A DNA stretch of 64,000 bases from Ophiodon elongatus (GCA_016806645.1 JACSYO010002161.1:335001-399000), one strand, 5' to 3'. Counted from the first letter of the stretch, positions 1 through 11,704 are shown. Notes: a model not told the origin generated them from the sequence alone. Numbers and translations are program-made.

Positions 1-73
1 CGGTGAAAGTCAGCGCTGCCGTCGCGCTCCAATGTTCTGACCAAGCGTCCGTCTCTTTTAAACCGAGCCCGGC

Positions 74-304
74 TCAGGGTGGCACGTCGGCCATCTTCCT
101 CTTGCGGTAGTTGAGGACGAGGCTGGAGGCGGTGAGCTGCGAGGCTCGGCCCTTCTCCCAGCTCTGGAAGCCGTTGAGGCCGCTCTGTCCCGACGTGAAC
201 AGGGCCTTCTCCAGGCAGTCCAGACGCTCCACCAGCGCAGATGTGTCCTCGTTGTAGGCGTTCTGGGAGGAGTCCATGTTCCGTCTGAAGCGGCCCACGA
301 ATGT
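74..304 (-). CDS. gins3: GINS complex subunit 3 (PSF3), final coding exon
   Basis: This exon encodes residues 136-211 plus the TGA stop at 76-74. It opens with TFVGRFRRNMDSSQNAYNED, the strongly conserved C-terminal helical segment of PSF3, continues through an amphipathic ERLDCLEKALF helix and GFQSWEKG, and ends in a basic tail (NYRKRKMADVPP). The acceptor is CTTCTCCCAG ending at 305 and keeps phase 0 with exon 2. The 3' UTR and poly(A) signal are not visible in the 73 bases left of the stop, so the transcript ends outside the window. Confidence 0.95.
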   Translation of the reverse strand, partial: TFVGRFRRNMDSSQNAYNEDTSALVERLDCLEKALFTSGQSGLNGFQSWEKGRASQLTASSLVLNYRKRKMADVPP

Positions 305-506
305 CTGGGAGAAGGACAATGTCAACAGTTCACCACAAATTAGACGGGAAGACAAAGACAGCACATGTAGGGCACCGTGGGAGTATTATTGCTATTGAGG
401 GATTTTTAGATCAAAGGAAGACTTCAACCATTAAATTACTTTATTTTTCGGTTTCAGTTACTCTCCTCAAGTTACTTGAAATGAAGAAGAAAACTTTGTT
501 TGCCTC

Positions 507-980
507 AAAGACTGTAAATAAGAAGTGGACGTAGTCATGGTGACTTCACTCATTGGTTTGTGGACTGTCGTTTTGAAGCCTCGAGTTCGGCGATTGGGCC
601 GTCGCCATCTTGGCTTTTTTGCAGCCAATGAACAGAAGTGACCATATTTGGAATGCGGAGGAGTGACGTAGAGACGGCGTATACGCTTCTGGTAGAGGCA
701 GCGACCTGTCAATCACAGTAACCCTGCCCTAAAGCATGCCCTGCTTTATGGTCCGTTTGACTCTAAATGGACCATAATTTACTAAATGAACATCATGCTG
801 TATTGAAGAAGGCTTGAAACTAGAGATTGAGACCATAAACTCATATTTACTGAGGGAATAAATCAAGATAGAAGAAGAGTCATTTTCTCATAGACTTCTA
901 TACATCCAGAGGAGTCGCCCCCTGATGGACAGTAGAGAGAATGCAGCTTTTAAGAACCAGAGGTTGCCACCTGGTTTGCC
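507..980 (+). repeat. Dispersed 0.4-0.5 kb repeat family, copy 1
   Basis: Begins with ACTGTAAATAAGAAGTGGAC and ends near GAATGCAGCTTTTAAG. At least seven other copies share the internal blocks in the same order: a CATCTTGG segment, CTGTCAATCACAGTA, TGACTCTAAATGGACCATAA, GAACATCATGCTGTATTGAA and TCATAGACTTCTATA. It has no coding capacity and is probably a non-autonomous mobile element. It lies in GINS3 intron 2, antisense to the gene, and carries an intact CTCF-like core at 914-928 (minus strand). Confidence 0.8.
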
Positions 981-3041
981 TCCACGGTGAACAGAGTAAA
1001 AAAAACTGAGAAAAGTCTTCATTCTTCTTTATTAAAACCTTAAAATGTTAAAACACTTTGGACTTACACAAACAAGCAGATTGTTTTTTTGGAGGGGGGG
1101 CGAGGTTCTTTGTTTGCTGTGGCGGCAGGCAAAAAAAAATGTTTTCTTCTAGAATTCAAGGTAACACTTGGTGAGTCATTGACATACAAATAGTGATTTT
1201 GGGGGCGAGGTGTTCCTTTAAGGCATGCTGTGTGTTTTTTGTTTTTTTTTCTTTAATAAATCAGTGACCTGGTTCATGTACCTTTGATGTCAAATTTAAT
1301 GTTTAACTTCAGATATGTATAATTTCATCTTGCCTCGAGGCATAACCATCTTCAGAAAAAAAAACTGATTTTAAAAAAGTTGAAAGATCAAAGTCGTGTG
1401 TCCAGAACCGGACAGCTGGGAAAAATTCTGTAAACCTAGAAATCTGGATTCCCTCCTTGATGTTTTTGTCTTAACGGTGCCCGGGTCACATTTTAAATAG
1501 TCTCTATAGAAATGCAGCGATGCATCATTTCTATAAATGTAGGGAGCAGCAGCCGTTGTGCATGTGAACACAGGAGTCTTCATAACAAGCTCATGTTAGT
1601 TTTTAGTTAAAACATCACCTTAATACACTAGCTGAAGAAATGGAGATGATATCAAAAAGCATAAATTCTCTTATCAAGTGGTTTAAAACAACCAGGGTGG
1701 GACTGTCCCTATTTAAATATGTGAAAACCTTGTGTGTAAGCCCACATGGAGAAGTGCATCATCTTTCTGTTTGCCTGTCAGACAATGAGATCAGAGATCA
1801 TCTGCCTGGTAACAGCTGCACCAGACAGTCAATAGGAAGCCATGTTTTCTGATCTGATTGGACCCCCTAGTTGTAATGTATTAAATAACTGTGAATGTGC
1901 ATTGTGTCTGTTGAGCTGGAATTTTATAGGAAATTACTGGGCATGTTGCACAATGCAATATGTATTATTACATTTGAGCACACATTTATTGGCAAGTTTG
2001 AAAAGACACCCAGGAAAGGTTTATCTGTCTTGAAAACACCAGAAAACAATAACACTTAATCCAATCTGTTGGGCATCATTTTACTGTGTGGATCTCAAGT
2101 TGCGAAATTATCTGACATATGGACTTGCGTGCGTAGAAAACAATAAGAGAAAAAGAAAATATTCTTTGAGTAAAATGTGACAGTGATCACCTGGAAAAGT
2201 GTGGAAGTGATGCAGTCATATTTTCTATTTAAAAATTTAACTTTTCGTGCAGCAAAACATGGATGAAAGAATAGCTCAACATTTTAGGAATGACATTTGT
2301 GCGCTTTCTGGGGGAGAATGAGATGTTCAGTGAAAATGAGTATTGGGTGAAGGTAAATTATCACATTATCATGATGTGTTCACATGTAATAGTGTTGGTG
2401 AGAAACTTGAATGAATCCAGTAGTTTGAAGGAGATGTTTTCACAACAACATAAATAGATATTAGAGATGAATTATGAGCTGTTTATAATACCTCTAAGAA
2501 GCTTATAATACAAGATTAGTTTTAATCCATAGAAATACAATATTTTATGTCCTTATCATTTGAGTTGTGTGTTTTTATGAAGAAAGAAACACTATAAATT
2601 ACTATAACAAAGTAAAAGGAGAACATTTAGAATTTTTGATTGTTTACAGACTTCAGAGTGGTTGAAATAATTTTTGGGACAGTGGCAAAAAAGAAGAAGT
2701 CTAGATCCTTGTAGACCAGCTGCTATAATCACACAACAAAGGGATCTGGATCTGTTAATATGGATCAACAATGATCGGTCATTAGTATCAGCGGCAAAAA
2801 ATGGGATCAGGGATCTAAAAGTTCTATTTGCTCCCTTTTTCTTGTGTGCTGATCTGATCCGTGAGTTTTAGGATGCATTGCACCACTACAAGTCACCTAC
2901 CAGCACCTCTAAAGCTCATTTATTGACATGCCTCACTATTTTGAGCTATCTTGTGGGAGTGTTTTTGTGTCCTGAATAAAGCATACCTATGTGTATACAG
3001 TTCATAGGTCAGCACATCATTTTCACTAGATTCAACAGAAT
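981..3041. other. gins3: GINS3 intron 2, no feature recognised
   Basis: AT-rich intronic sequence. The open frames are short and show no family resemblance. I see no RNA gene or recognisable mobile element here. Confidence 0.5.
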
Positions 3042-3705
3042 TTGAATAGTCGAACAGCATCAGCTGCTTGCAGTGCTGCATTCAACAGGGTTGATCATGA
3101 CATACTACTAGACAGACTAAAAGTCTGGGTAGGACTCTCTGGCGCAGCACTTAACTGGTTTGAATCCTACTTGAATGGCCGAGAATACTTTGTGCCCGTA
3201 GACAATTTCACATCAAAGCTGACTAGGGTGACATGTGGTGTTCCTCAAGGTTCAATACTGTGGCCTCTTCTGTTCAACATCTACATGCTTCCACTGGCTC
3301 AGATTATGGAAAACAACAAAGTTATCATAATTATGCCGACTTCACACAAATCTACATAACTATATCACCAGAGGACTATAATCCCATACAAGGGCTGGGT
3401 AACATAACTACATCACCAGAGGACTATAATCCCATTCAAGGGTTTTAAACTTTTCTGTTTGCTGTTGCCTTTAATTGAACCAAATTCAAGGATATTAATC
3501 AACTTCTGCATTTCACTAGTGTATTTTATTTCTTAAACTGCACTGCAACTTTTATTCTATTTTTTTAGCTTTTTAATGTTTTACTGACTGTTTTTAATGT
3601 TTAAATTAATGTTCATAATTGTTTTTAAATCCTCTTTTCTTTTGCATTATGTTCTGATGTTTTTAATGGTTTTATGTGAAGCACTTTGAATTGCCTTGTT
3701 GTTGC
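3042..3705 (+). mobile_element. L2-like LINE fragment: reverse transcriptase piece and 3' end
   Basis: The translation contains FNRVDHDILLDRLKVWVGLS, then LNWFESYLNGREYF and TCGVPQGSI, which are reverse transcriptase motifs of the L2/Rex1 type common in fish. The catalytic-box region survives in another frame as YADFTQIY, with the second Asp of YADD replaced by Phe. The 3' part ends in an L2-type tail, GAAGCACTTTGAATTGCCTT. Much of the element between RT and tail is missing. It is dead, antisense to GINS3 and inside intron 2. A 48-bp in-frame tandem duplication is present at about 3357-3446. Confidence 0.85.
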
Positions 3706-4165
3706 TTCTTTCTGAAATTCCCTTTTCCAAAAACAAATTATTTCTTCAGGGAGTGCAGTTAGTGACAGTGTGGGCTCCTTGGTAGCTCTGACAGCTTGAC
3801 AGAGTAGCAGGAGGGGGGCGGGGCTTAGTGAAGGGTAAATTTGAAGTAACATATTCAGATCATTTTAAAATTGAATGAATAGTCTGTCATCATAAGCCGC
3901 TTCCTCTGTTCTTGTCCTGCAGGTTTGTCTCTCCTCCCAGAGGTCAGTCACAAACTGTTTAATGAATCAATGTTAATGACATGGAATGTCGTAACAAGGA
4001 TCCCTGTCGGATTTAAATATATTTCATCTTCCAGTGTGGACTTGGGTACGATTATAAATTGTTTCATGCCAATACTGACAATGAGGTTTGACATTCAGCT
4101 CTTTTTTTGGTACCGTCTCATGTTAAATTAACTCTTCTACGTTAATGTGGGTGCGCGTCGCTCAC

Positions 4166-4399
4166 CTGCAGCAGCGTCTGAGCGATCTCGGGGTTCTCTG
4201 GGCTGTCAAAGTGCAACATCTGGGACCCCAGGCCGTAGTAGTAGGGCCCCATCTTGTGCAGGTCCACCACGTTGGGGTCGGCATTGAACACGGTCCTCCA
4301 GCCCTCTCTGTACACCTTGGGAAGCTCCACTGACAACACTCTCCTCTTCTTCTCGTACAGACCCTTGGACAGCCACAGAGGGAGCTCCATCTTTGTGCC
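4166..4399 (-). CDS. gins3: GINS complex subunit 3 (PSF3), coding exon 2
   Basis: This 234-base exon (78 codons, phase 0 at both ends) encodes residues 58-135. It contains the most conserved core of PSF3: MELPLWLSKGL, the basic KKRRVLSVELPKVY segment, and DPNVVDLHKMGPYYYGLGSQ, followed by helical A-domain sequence up to IAQTLLQ. The acceptor is TTTGCCTCAG ending at 4400. The donor is CTGCAG followed by GTGAGC at 4165. Reading through the donor gives unrelated residues, which confirms the boundary. An opposite-strand open frame over the same bases is a shadow and is not annotated. Intron 2, 4165-305, is about 3.9 kb and holds an L2-like LINE fragment and a dispersed repeat, both antisense to the gene. 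Confidence 0.96.
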
Positions 4400-5338
4400 C
4401 TGAGGCAAAGGAAGTGGACTTCAGAGCTGGGGTTATTGTCCCCTGCTCTCTGGGGCCCATACTGCAGGCATAGGTGTCCACTGTGTCTGATCTTACAGGA
4501 ACACGGTTGTGTAAAGGGTCTTAATTATGGTTACCAACTGAACTTGTTGTATTGCCTCAGAAGCCACGACAGTATGACAGGGATTTCATTATTTACATCA
4601 GTGCTTGTAAAAACGTCTTCTGTGGAAAAGAGCCTATTTGCATGAACTAAATCTGAAGACATAGAAACAAGTGCCTTCCTTTCTGATGTTCATCCAGAGG
4701 AGACTTTGTAGTGTGTTCTTGTGTGTGTTCCATATTTAACTCCTATATTAGTTCTAATTGCAATGTTAGGTTCCCATGACAAGTGTCATGTATCCTTACA
4801 TAGAGTATTCCTCATGAGGTAAAAGTAAACTAAAGTACACCTCCATGAAATGAGAGTGTGTTCAACCAGTGACAGCCCAAACACATTTCATTATAAACAT
4901 TTACGTTGCCTTTCCGGGTCCCGAGTAACGGAACGGAAGTGGCAGTATCCACTATTAACTGTCACGTATGAACTGATAACAACGTCAGTGTTGTCCATTT
5001 ACATTGTATTGCTTCACTTCATGCTGATCATTTACTTCGGGGTAATAATAATGAAATTGAAGTTTTGGTAGTTAATAATAGACAAGCCGAATTGAAAATA
5101 TAACTAATATTTTGTTTCGCGGTATGACCTCATTATCGAGCACACACGGTAAGAGTAGACCGTTAAACTGCGAAATATTGAATGAGGTTTGGCGTAACAC
5201 AACAAAAGATAGCGTGCCTGTACCTGGGCTACTTTTAGTTGTACTTCAGACAAACATAGTTCTCTCTAAATAAATAGGCTGGCATCATTATGACCTTCAC
5301 GGCCACATTTTCCTCGGTAGCTCTGGTAATGTACCAAC

Positions 5339-5509
5339 CTCCGGGATGTCCTGCGCGTCGGTCGACTTCTCCAGATATCCCAGCCGGGGGAAGCTGCACT
5401 CCGTCCGGATGGGAAGTCTCTCCTGAGAGAGCAAAATATCGTCGAGAGACAGGAAATTCTCCTCCATGCCCACCCCAGCTTGTACAGGCAGATATGACTG
5501 TGTATCCAT
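5339..5509 (-). CDS. gins3: GINS complex subunit 3 (PSF3), coding exon 1
   Basis: This exon encodes residues 1-57 of PSF3, one of four subunits (SLD5, PSF1, PSF2, PSF3) of the GINS complex. GINS joins MCM2-7 and CDC45 to form the nuclear CMG replicative helicase. The stretch EENFLSLDDILLSQERLP is the family's N-terminal hallmark and starts the beta-rich B domain, which in PSF3 precedes the helical A domain. The start codon at 5509-5507 has a good Kozak context (A at -3, G at +4). The donor follows GAG at 5339 (intron GTTGGT, phase 0), so residue 57 joins GTKMELP of exon 2, as in vertebrate orthologues. Three exons give 57+78+76 = 211 aa, close to the human length of about 216. Intron 1 spans 5338-4400. 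No frameshift or stop is visible. Confidence 0.95.
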
Positions 5510-5612
5510 TTTGTGCCCGAATGAGGTTGAAAGTAGCTTTATGTCAAAATATTTACTGAAATATTGAGCAAATAATCTTCTCTGTTGCGTTTACATGTCT
5601 TCCTCCTTCCTC

Positions 5613-5639
5613 TTTTGGCGCCAGGATCTTTTGGCCAAT
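5613..5639 (-). promoter_or_regulatory. gins3: Likely GINS3 proximal promoter: E2F-like site and CCAAT box
   Basis: TTTTGGCGCC at 5613-5622 matches the E2F consensus TTTSSCGC. CCAAT at 5635-5639 is an NF-Y type box. They lie about 105-130 bp upstream of the GINS3 ATG. GINS subunits are S-phase genes known to be E2F responsive, and E2F plus CCAAT is a common arrangement in such promoters. The transcription start is inferred to lie near 5520-5600. Confidence 0.55.
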
Positions 5640-8567
5640 CATAGCGCTTGTTGTGAGATCCAGACCAGAGCAATCGATGTTTCTACATCCATGAGTCAAA
5701 CGTTTCTGTTGTCCGTGCGCCTCACGGTGTCTTTTTCTGCTTTAGATTCCAAAAGTTGCTTGTTGTTTTTGAAAAGGGTTTCTTCAAAATGTTTTCAATG
5801 TAAATACAATGTGTTGCTTCAGGGAAAACTAATACTTTTCCTATATTGCAATCGTCAGGTCAAGAAGTCAGGTGCAATTACGAATTTAGCCAATAGAGGT
5901 CAGAATATTACCATTACAAATTCAAAGCCCCCTTGTGCCCTGTTCTAAGAATGTTCATCAATCAAGCTTTTTTAATAATAATAATGATAATATTAATAAT
6001 ATAGATAGAGGATATTAATAATCTTCAAACAAGCTTGAATTTCCATTAAATTAAATAGGAAAAAGAGAAAATAGCATGCTACATGCTTCTCTTTTGCTCT
6101 ATGGCGCTGCCCTGATCACATTTATCAGCTGATGAATGAAACATGACAGCTAATCCATGTTGTAATCTTGCATTTTCCCATCTGTTAGGCTACCATCCCA
6201 TTAAAAAGCTGAACAGGTCAGCCATATTTCCTATTCTGACATTTTTTTATATTATTAATTATTGTGTTTGTCATTATTCATATTACTCATCCTGCAGATT
6301 GCACATCAAAGCCCCCCCACACACCCAAAAAAAAAGCAGGCAGCAAAGTAAAATAAGTAATGAACTAAATGGAGTCCGATGAAGAGAAGTCATATTAAAT
6401 GACAGTACTGTATTCTAAAAATACTAAGCTAAAAAGAGATCACCCCCTCCGTTAGCTGCAGGCCATGCATGATACACAGGGAACACTGTGTGTCACACAG
6501 ATAGGCACTGAGGTTAGCGGTTAGTGGTGTTATCTGGCTCCTCGCGGCCCACTGTTATGCACCACAACGTTGATCTCCATCCTCTGTCTGGAACCCTCCA
6601 TGTGCCACGGCCTTAACGAGGAGCAGGGACGACCTCAGCGCTAACGGGCTTGTAACGGTTTAGCTGACACGGTGCCAGCTGAGGCATCATAACCACATTA
6701 TGATCACAAGCGCGTTAATATTAGATGTGATATAATGAGAGGAAAAAACTCCCATGGGATTGAAAACGTTCTGGCCAAGACTATTTCATACCACATTGAA
6801 ACTCGGCTAATGCTGTTATCACATGATGGCCTCTCCAAATGTCAGCAATAGGCAGCTATTAAAAACAAAAAATTCTAATCAAATTCCTGAAAACTCTGTG
6901 AGGCGAAGTCCCAGAGCATGCTGGTGTTCACCAAACCAGCCAGCATGGGAAACAACAGAGCGATGGCGACAAAAAGTCACTCCACGCCACGACACAAGAA
7001 CTTTATTCGTTAAACGTTTCGTCTGAAGTTTTGTTGATGGTACTTGTTTGTTCTGAAATATCCCAGTGCACTTTTTCATGCTTTAAAAAGGAGGATCTGA
7101 AAGAAGCTAAAATGTCACTTTGCATGTTGTCTTTTGAGCCACCGTTGATCAGAACGATAGGTCAGCTATAAGCTAACACAGAGTGGCACACACATAGATA
7201 TATGTGTACAGTTCTCATTATGCCTCGTGTTGCACTTCAAGTAAAACGTTTTATAAAATGATCTCATGATAAAGGTCCTCACAATGGACTGCGTTGACTT
7301 TAACATCCTGTTTTTTAAATTTTAATAAGGGAAGTAAAAATGACTATAGCGCAGTGTGAAAGGTAAAGTCCCAACTTATCACATCTTAAGGCCGTTTCCC
7401 TGTCGGCTTCAGAGCCCCACAGAGGCCCCTTTGGAAGAGGACTGCATTCAGTAGTGTTAAATGACATACTTCCTGGTTTTAACACCTATAAAAGTGACTA
7501 TAGAGCAATAAAACAAATGGATAAAAGTAAAGGGAGACAACTTCAGCACCCATAATCATTTCAGAAAACACTTATTCCTCAAGAAGTAGAATGATTGATA
7601 GATTAAAAAGATAAAAAAAATCTAGTGTATCTGGCTGCTTTTCCACACACACATATACATCACCTACGGCAGCTTGGCCAGTCAAACGCTCCAAATGAGG
7701 TTCTACGTGGTGGTGCAGGTATGGCGGGAGTACAGGAGGAAGTCAAAGGGACACGGGACCATTACCCGGGAGGCTTGTGTTTGTGTCCCGTCTTAAACTT
7801 AAAAGTCAATGACTTATTTCAGATTATTTAACTAAACCCCACCAAGTAGTTTCCAGACAACACTGAAGTTGATTTTGAAATCCCATTGTTTACAAGTAAC
7901 ATCTGAAAATGACACGCGCAAACCTGGTGCTAGAGGGGCTCACGGAGCGCCCAGTTTAAAGCATATAGCGGCTGTACTTGACGAGTTTGGAGTGAGAATA
8001 TGTTGACATACACACACTTCTAAGGGCTGGAGTCCTCAAGTTCCCCCCCCCCCCACCACACCCCCCACAATCAAAAGATGGTAGACCATGTAGCATCTGG
8101 ATGCTCTGAAGCGGTTAGGAAGCGCTCAGCTCTGATCAGTCACTTCCCGCCGGGTCAGAGAAACAACCCTTGTGCTGGGTTTCCCTGAGTCCAACTCTTA
8201 CATCCTGACTTGTAAACAGCTGTAAGAGTAGAAACCAACCGGATTTATCAGAGTGTGCAAGGAAGAAAATCCTCACTTCAATTCTTCAACAACATCGAGC
8301 AGCTTGTCATGTATTTGCGATGCATTTCTGGCTCGAATTTCAATCAATGTACATTCAGGGCAAAATCAGTCAACGAGGAGTCAAAGAGAACCATTTTTCC
8401 ACCTTAGCCTGAAAACAATAGATAAAGTGGAGAGAGTTGGAAAATATCTGGTTCTTTGATAAAAAGGTCAAAGCTACAAGCTGGTGTCCATAGAAACTGT
8501 AACATCCCATTAGTTCCTTGTGTGTCTCCCGAGTGTCTCCTGATTGTTCATTCCCTTCACCTGCTCT
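5640..8567. other. GINS3-ZNRF1 intergenic region, nothing recognised
   Basis: No exon-like conserved frame, RNA gene or identifiable transposon was found. A poly-C run lies near 8042-8054. The gene-like open frames are short and lack motifs. Confidence 0.5.
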
Positions 8568-8791
8568 CAGCCACGCCCCTGCCTTCCATCTGTGTGTCTC
8601 AGCCACGCCCCTGCCTTCCATCTGTGTGTCTCAGCCACTCCCCTGCCTTCCATCTGTGTGTCTCAGCCACTCCCCTGCCTTCCATCTGTGTATCTCAGCC
8701 ACTCTCCTGCCTTCCATGTGTGTGTCTCAGCCACTCCCCTGCCTTCCATGTGTGTGTCTCAGCCACTCCCCTGCCTTCCATGTGTGTGTCT
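8568..8791 (+). repeat. 32-bp minisatellite, 7 copies
   Basis: The unit starts CAGCCACGCCCCTGCCTTCC and recurs at 8568, 8600, 8632, 8664, 8696, 8728 and 8760 with few substitutions (for example CACGCC versus CACTCC). Because 32 is not a multiple of 3 and the unit has no stop, all three forward frames stay open and give spurious proteins of repeated AFHLCVS type. Confidence 0.93.
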
Positions 8792-8799
8792 CCTGATTT

Positions 8800-9929
8800 G
8801 TCAGTCCCTACACCTGCTTTCAATCACCTGCCCCTGGTTTTTCCCTCTGTCAACCCCACACAAATATACTCCCCTGCTTTTCCTGTTCCGGGGCCCCGTG
8901 TAAGACCTTTTGCCTAGTGGACCTTGCCTTTTGCCTCACCTCGTCTCCTAGGTCTTCCTCTGCTCTGCCCTTTAAAACGTGACAGAAACGTCAACTAGAA
9001 CAGTCAGTAGGTTAAAGTTCACTTTTCTATTCTGCGTCAATTTAAGATGGAGTCAGAAACTGCGAAGTCGTGTTTAGTTTATTTAATTTTTTTAACATTG
9101 ACTTTACGAAGGAACCGGAAGTCCAAAACTGCTGACTCATGTCTGGGTTTTAGGACTCACGCTTGCAGCGCTCTATTGCGACGGTGGTGGAGGCTTATGG
9201 GTATTGTCGTGTTTATAGCCATCCACTATGGTAAAAGAAAAAAATGTAAAAAGATTTTTCAGAAACAAAGTGGAAATAATCAGAACAGATGACAATCCCA
9301 TGAACTTAATATAGTGTTGAATTATCCTCCTGTACTTCTACATTAAGGAACATTGAGAGAATCGTTGGAAGAAAACTTCAGAATTTTACAAAAAGGGGAA
9401 ACAGATCTGTCTTGACGAACGGTATTCTGGGAAATAGTAAAATGACTAAATGGCATTGGATTACACACTGCCTTCTCAGAGAAAGAGGATACTTCACACT
9501 CGATCCCCAAATAACCCGGACTGCTGTCAGAGTGGGAGATGATTTAAGGGGGAGGGGGGGGTTGTCCAAAGACTTAACTGTACCACCATGAGCCATTACC
9601 ATACACATACCGTATGTCTATAGGCCGACCATAGAGTCAGGATCAGGATGTTTGAAAGGAAACCCAGTGTTGTTCCCTTTGCATACATTGTATTTGGGTC
9701 ACAGAGGGAAAGTGAAGAGAATAGAGTCTGTCATCTAGCACAATTTATTCCACCATTTGTTTACAGTAGCTTTGTAAATGCAGTTTGTTCGTACGTTGAT
9801 TTGTAGAAGTCTTCATTCATCAGCTCTTGGCATTCTGAAGAGTGGGTAACACCTCACATGATTGGAATATTAAACAAATATTGTTAAATATGAACAAATG
9901 AATAAATAAGCCCCGTCCAATGGATCCAC
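8800..9929. other. Intergenic, nothing recognised
   Basis: No conserved coding or RNA feature seen. The region lies between the 32-bp minisatellite and the probable 3' end of ZNRF1. A second possible minus-strand AATAAA is near 9740. Confidence 0.4.
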
Positions 9930-9949
9930 AGTGGGACTACGGAGTCCTT

Positions 9950-9955
9950 TTTATT
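9950..9955 (-). other. znrf1: Candidate ZNRF1 poly(A) signal (AATAAA)
   Basis: Canonical hexamer on the minus strand at the end of the proposed terminal exon. No other AATAAA is seen between it and 11586. Confidence 0.4.
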
Positions 9956-10070
9956 TAATTTTTTTGGGTCCAAGTGGCTCGCGTCTCCAGTCGCAGTCAG
10001 CCAGACCTACTCTAGCAGAAACACAACGCGGGGGGGGGCGACAGTAGCATAGACCGAGAGGCGCCTTTGG

Positions 10071-10072
<2 letters not shown>

Positions 10073-10141
<69 letters not shown>
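10073..10141. repeat. (CA)n microsatellite
   Basis: About 34 uninterrupted CA units. On the minus strand this is a (UG)n tract in the proposed ZNRF1 3' UTR. Confidence 0.97.
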
Positions 10142-10145
<4 letters not shown>

Positions 10146-10536
10146 CACACAGTCATATGCACGGAGACGCACGCACTCGAGACTCTCGCGGGAAAATGAC
10201 TCATCACATGAAAAAAAATCTGGCAGATCTAAAAAAGAAAGGGCCGAGAGAGAAGCACGTCACTTACAATGTGCCATGTCGCCTCTCTGGAGCTGTAAAC
10301 ATCAGCAACGTAAAGGGAGGACTGCCAGCCGCACGCACGGGAACATGGACATCTAGACTGTAAACATTTCAATACACTGACGCACACACGCACGCACACA
10401 TGCACGCAGTGCTGTCCCAGTCAGTCCTCGATACTGACCTTTCACGCTGTCTCTCTCTCTCTCACACACACACACAAACACGAACACACACACACTAGGC
10501 TTCAGCAAAAGCTATGTTGTCACAGTTCCAAGCTCA

Positions 10537-10600
<64 letters not shown>
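10537..10600. repeat. (CA)n microsatellite
   Basis: About 32 uninterrupted CA units. A looser CA-rich stretch lies at 10382-10496. Confidence 0.97.
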
Positions 10601-10609
<9 letters not shown>

Positions 10610-11704
10610 CACATACAGGTGAAGCCTGACACTGGAGCATCCTGAACACACACGTTACACAGTAGGAGCGTAAACTACACTGCCGGGCACTTCCTCCCTC
10701 CCAACCCGAACTGAGCATGCTCAGACCGCTCCTCCGCCCCCAATCCATCTTTAAACACCCCACGACCCCCCTGCCCATACATCCTGTAAATACAAGACAA
10801 ACTGACACCCCAGTTTGTTTCTCCTCCCTCCATCTTCCCCTGCCTGCTCAGGTGTGCACAAACCAGATCGAAGAATTATTTGGGGACTTTTGGATTTGAT
10901 CACTGTGAGTCATATTGGCGAGGCAGGAGCTGCGAGATAGAAGCACGCTCTGTTCTGAGAGGACGTCACAGAGTCGGACTCCTGCTGTGACATGAGAGGC
11001 CCGTCAAAGTCTGATCTCAAAGCAGGTTCCTGTAGCTCAAATGATCCTCTTCCTCGCCGCCTTCCTCCTTTCTTGCGTGATTTCCCTCCTGCTCCCTCCC
11101 TGCTCCACTTCCCTTCCCCTCCCCAGTTAAGGCCGTGGGAGGGCTGGACACGGGCCGCTGTCGGGCCCAGGTCCGGAACGCAAGATGGGGCTGGGGGGGG
11201 ACTCGCTGCTGGAGGCCTACGAGGACCTGAGCATGTTCAGGGAGGCGACGGGCCTCTCGAGTTGGAGAGGGGGGAGTCGAGGTGGATGAAGCCCTTTAAG
11301 GGACCATTAGCCTGGAGATGTAGGAGGGGTGGAGGGGGGAGGGGATGGGCGGCGGCATGGAGTGGGGGGTCGAGCAGTCTCTTCAGCAGACGTAAAACCG
11401 AGGGCTCGGGAGGGGCCCTTTAATGTACGATGGATTGACGGTCACGTTTTACTGGGTTCAGTTCACAAAGAATTAATTTTCTTGGTTAGAATGATGGATT
11501 CCGTCGAGATACGAATGTGTTGATCGCTTTGATTGTTTCATCAGGTTTGGTTGATCCAGATATCCATGGCAGGACCACGAGACGTCCTGGAGACGGAGAG
11601 ACAGACAGACACACATGGTGACTTGTAGTTATATGTGGTTCATCAGACAACATATTGATAATCTATAATAATCTATAACCCAAATATTACTTCACAAAAG
11701 TTAT

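Larger units (their letters stand above)
9930..11586 (-). other. znrf1: Probable ZNRF1 3' UTR terminal exon
   Basis: A strong acceptor (CTGTCTCTCCGTCTCCAG ending at 11587) follows the donor CAAG/GTGAGAC at 12345/12344, which sits 34 nt after the ZNRF1 stop. The exon would run to a poly(A) signal AATAAA on the minus strand at 9955-9950, the first seen downstream. An alternative proximal signal ATTAAA lies at 11424-11419. The UTR would contain two long (UG)n tracts. Human ZNRF1 also has an intron after the stop, to my recollection. Transcript data would settle it. Confidence 0.5.

Noticed and set aside
4145..4333. Plus-strand open frame across GINS3 exon 2
   Set aside because: Shadow of the conserved minus-strand exon; no motif of its own.
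8456..8917. 153-codon open frame rich in SHSPAFHLCV repeats
   Set aside because: Created by the 32-bp minisatellite; all three frames are open, so coding use is unlikely.
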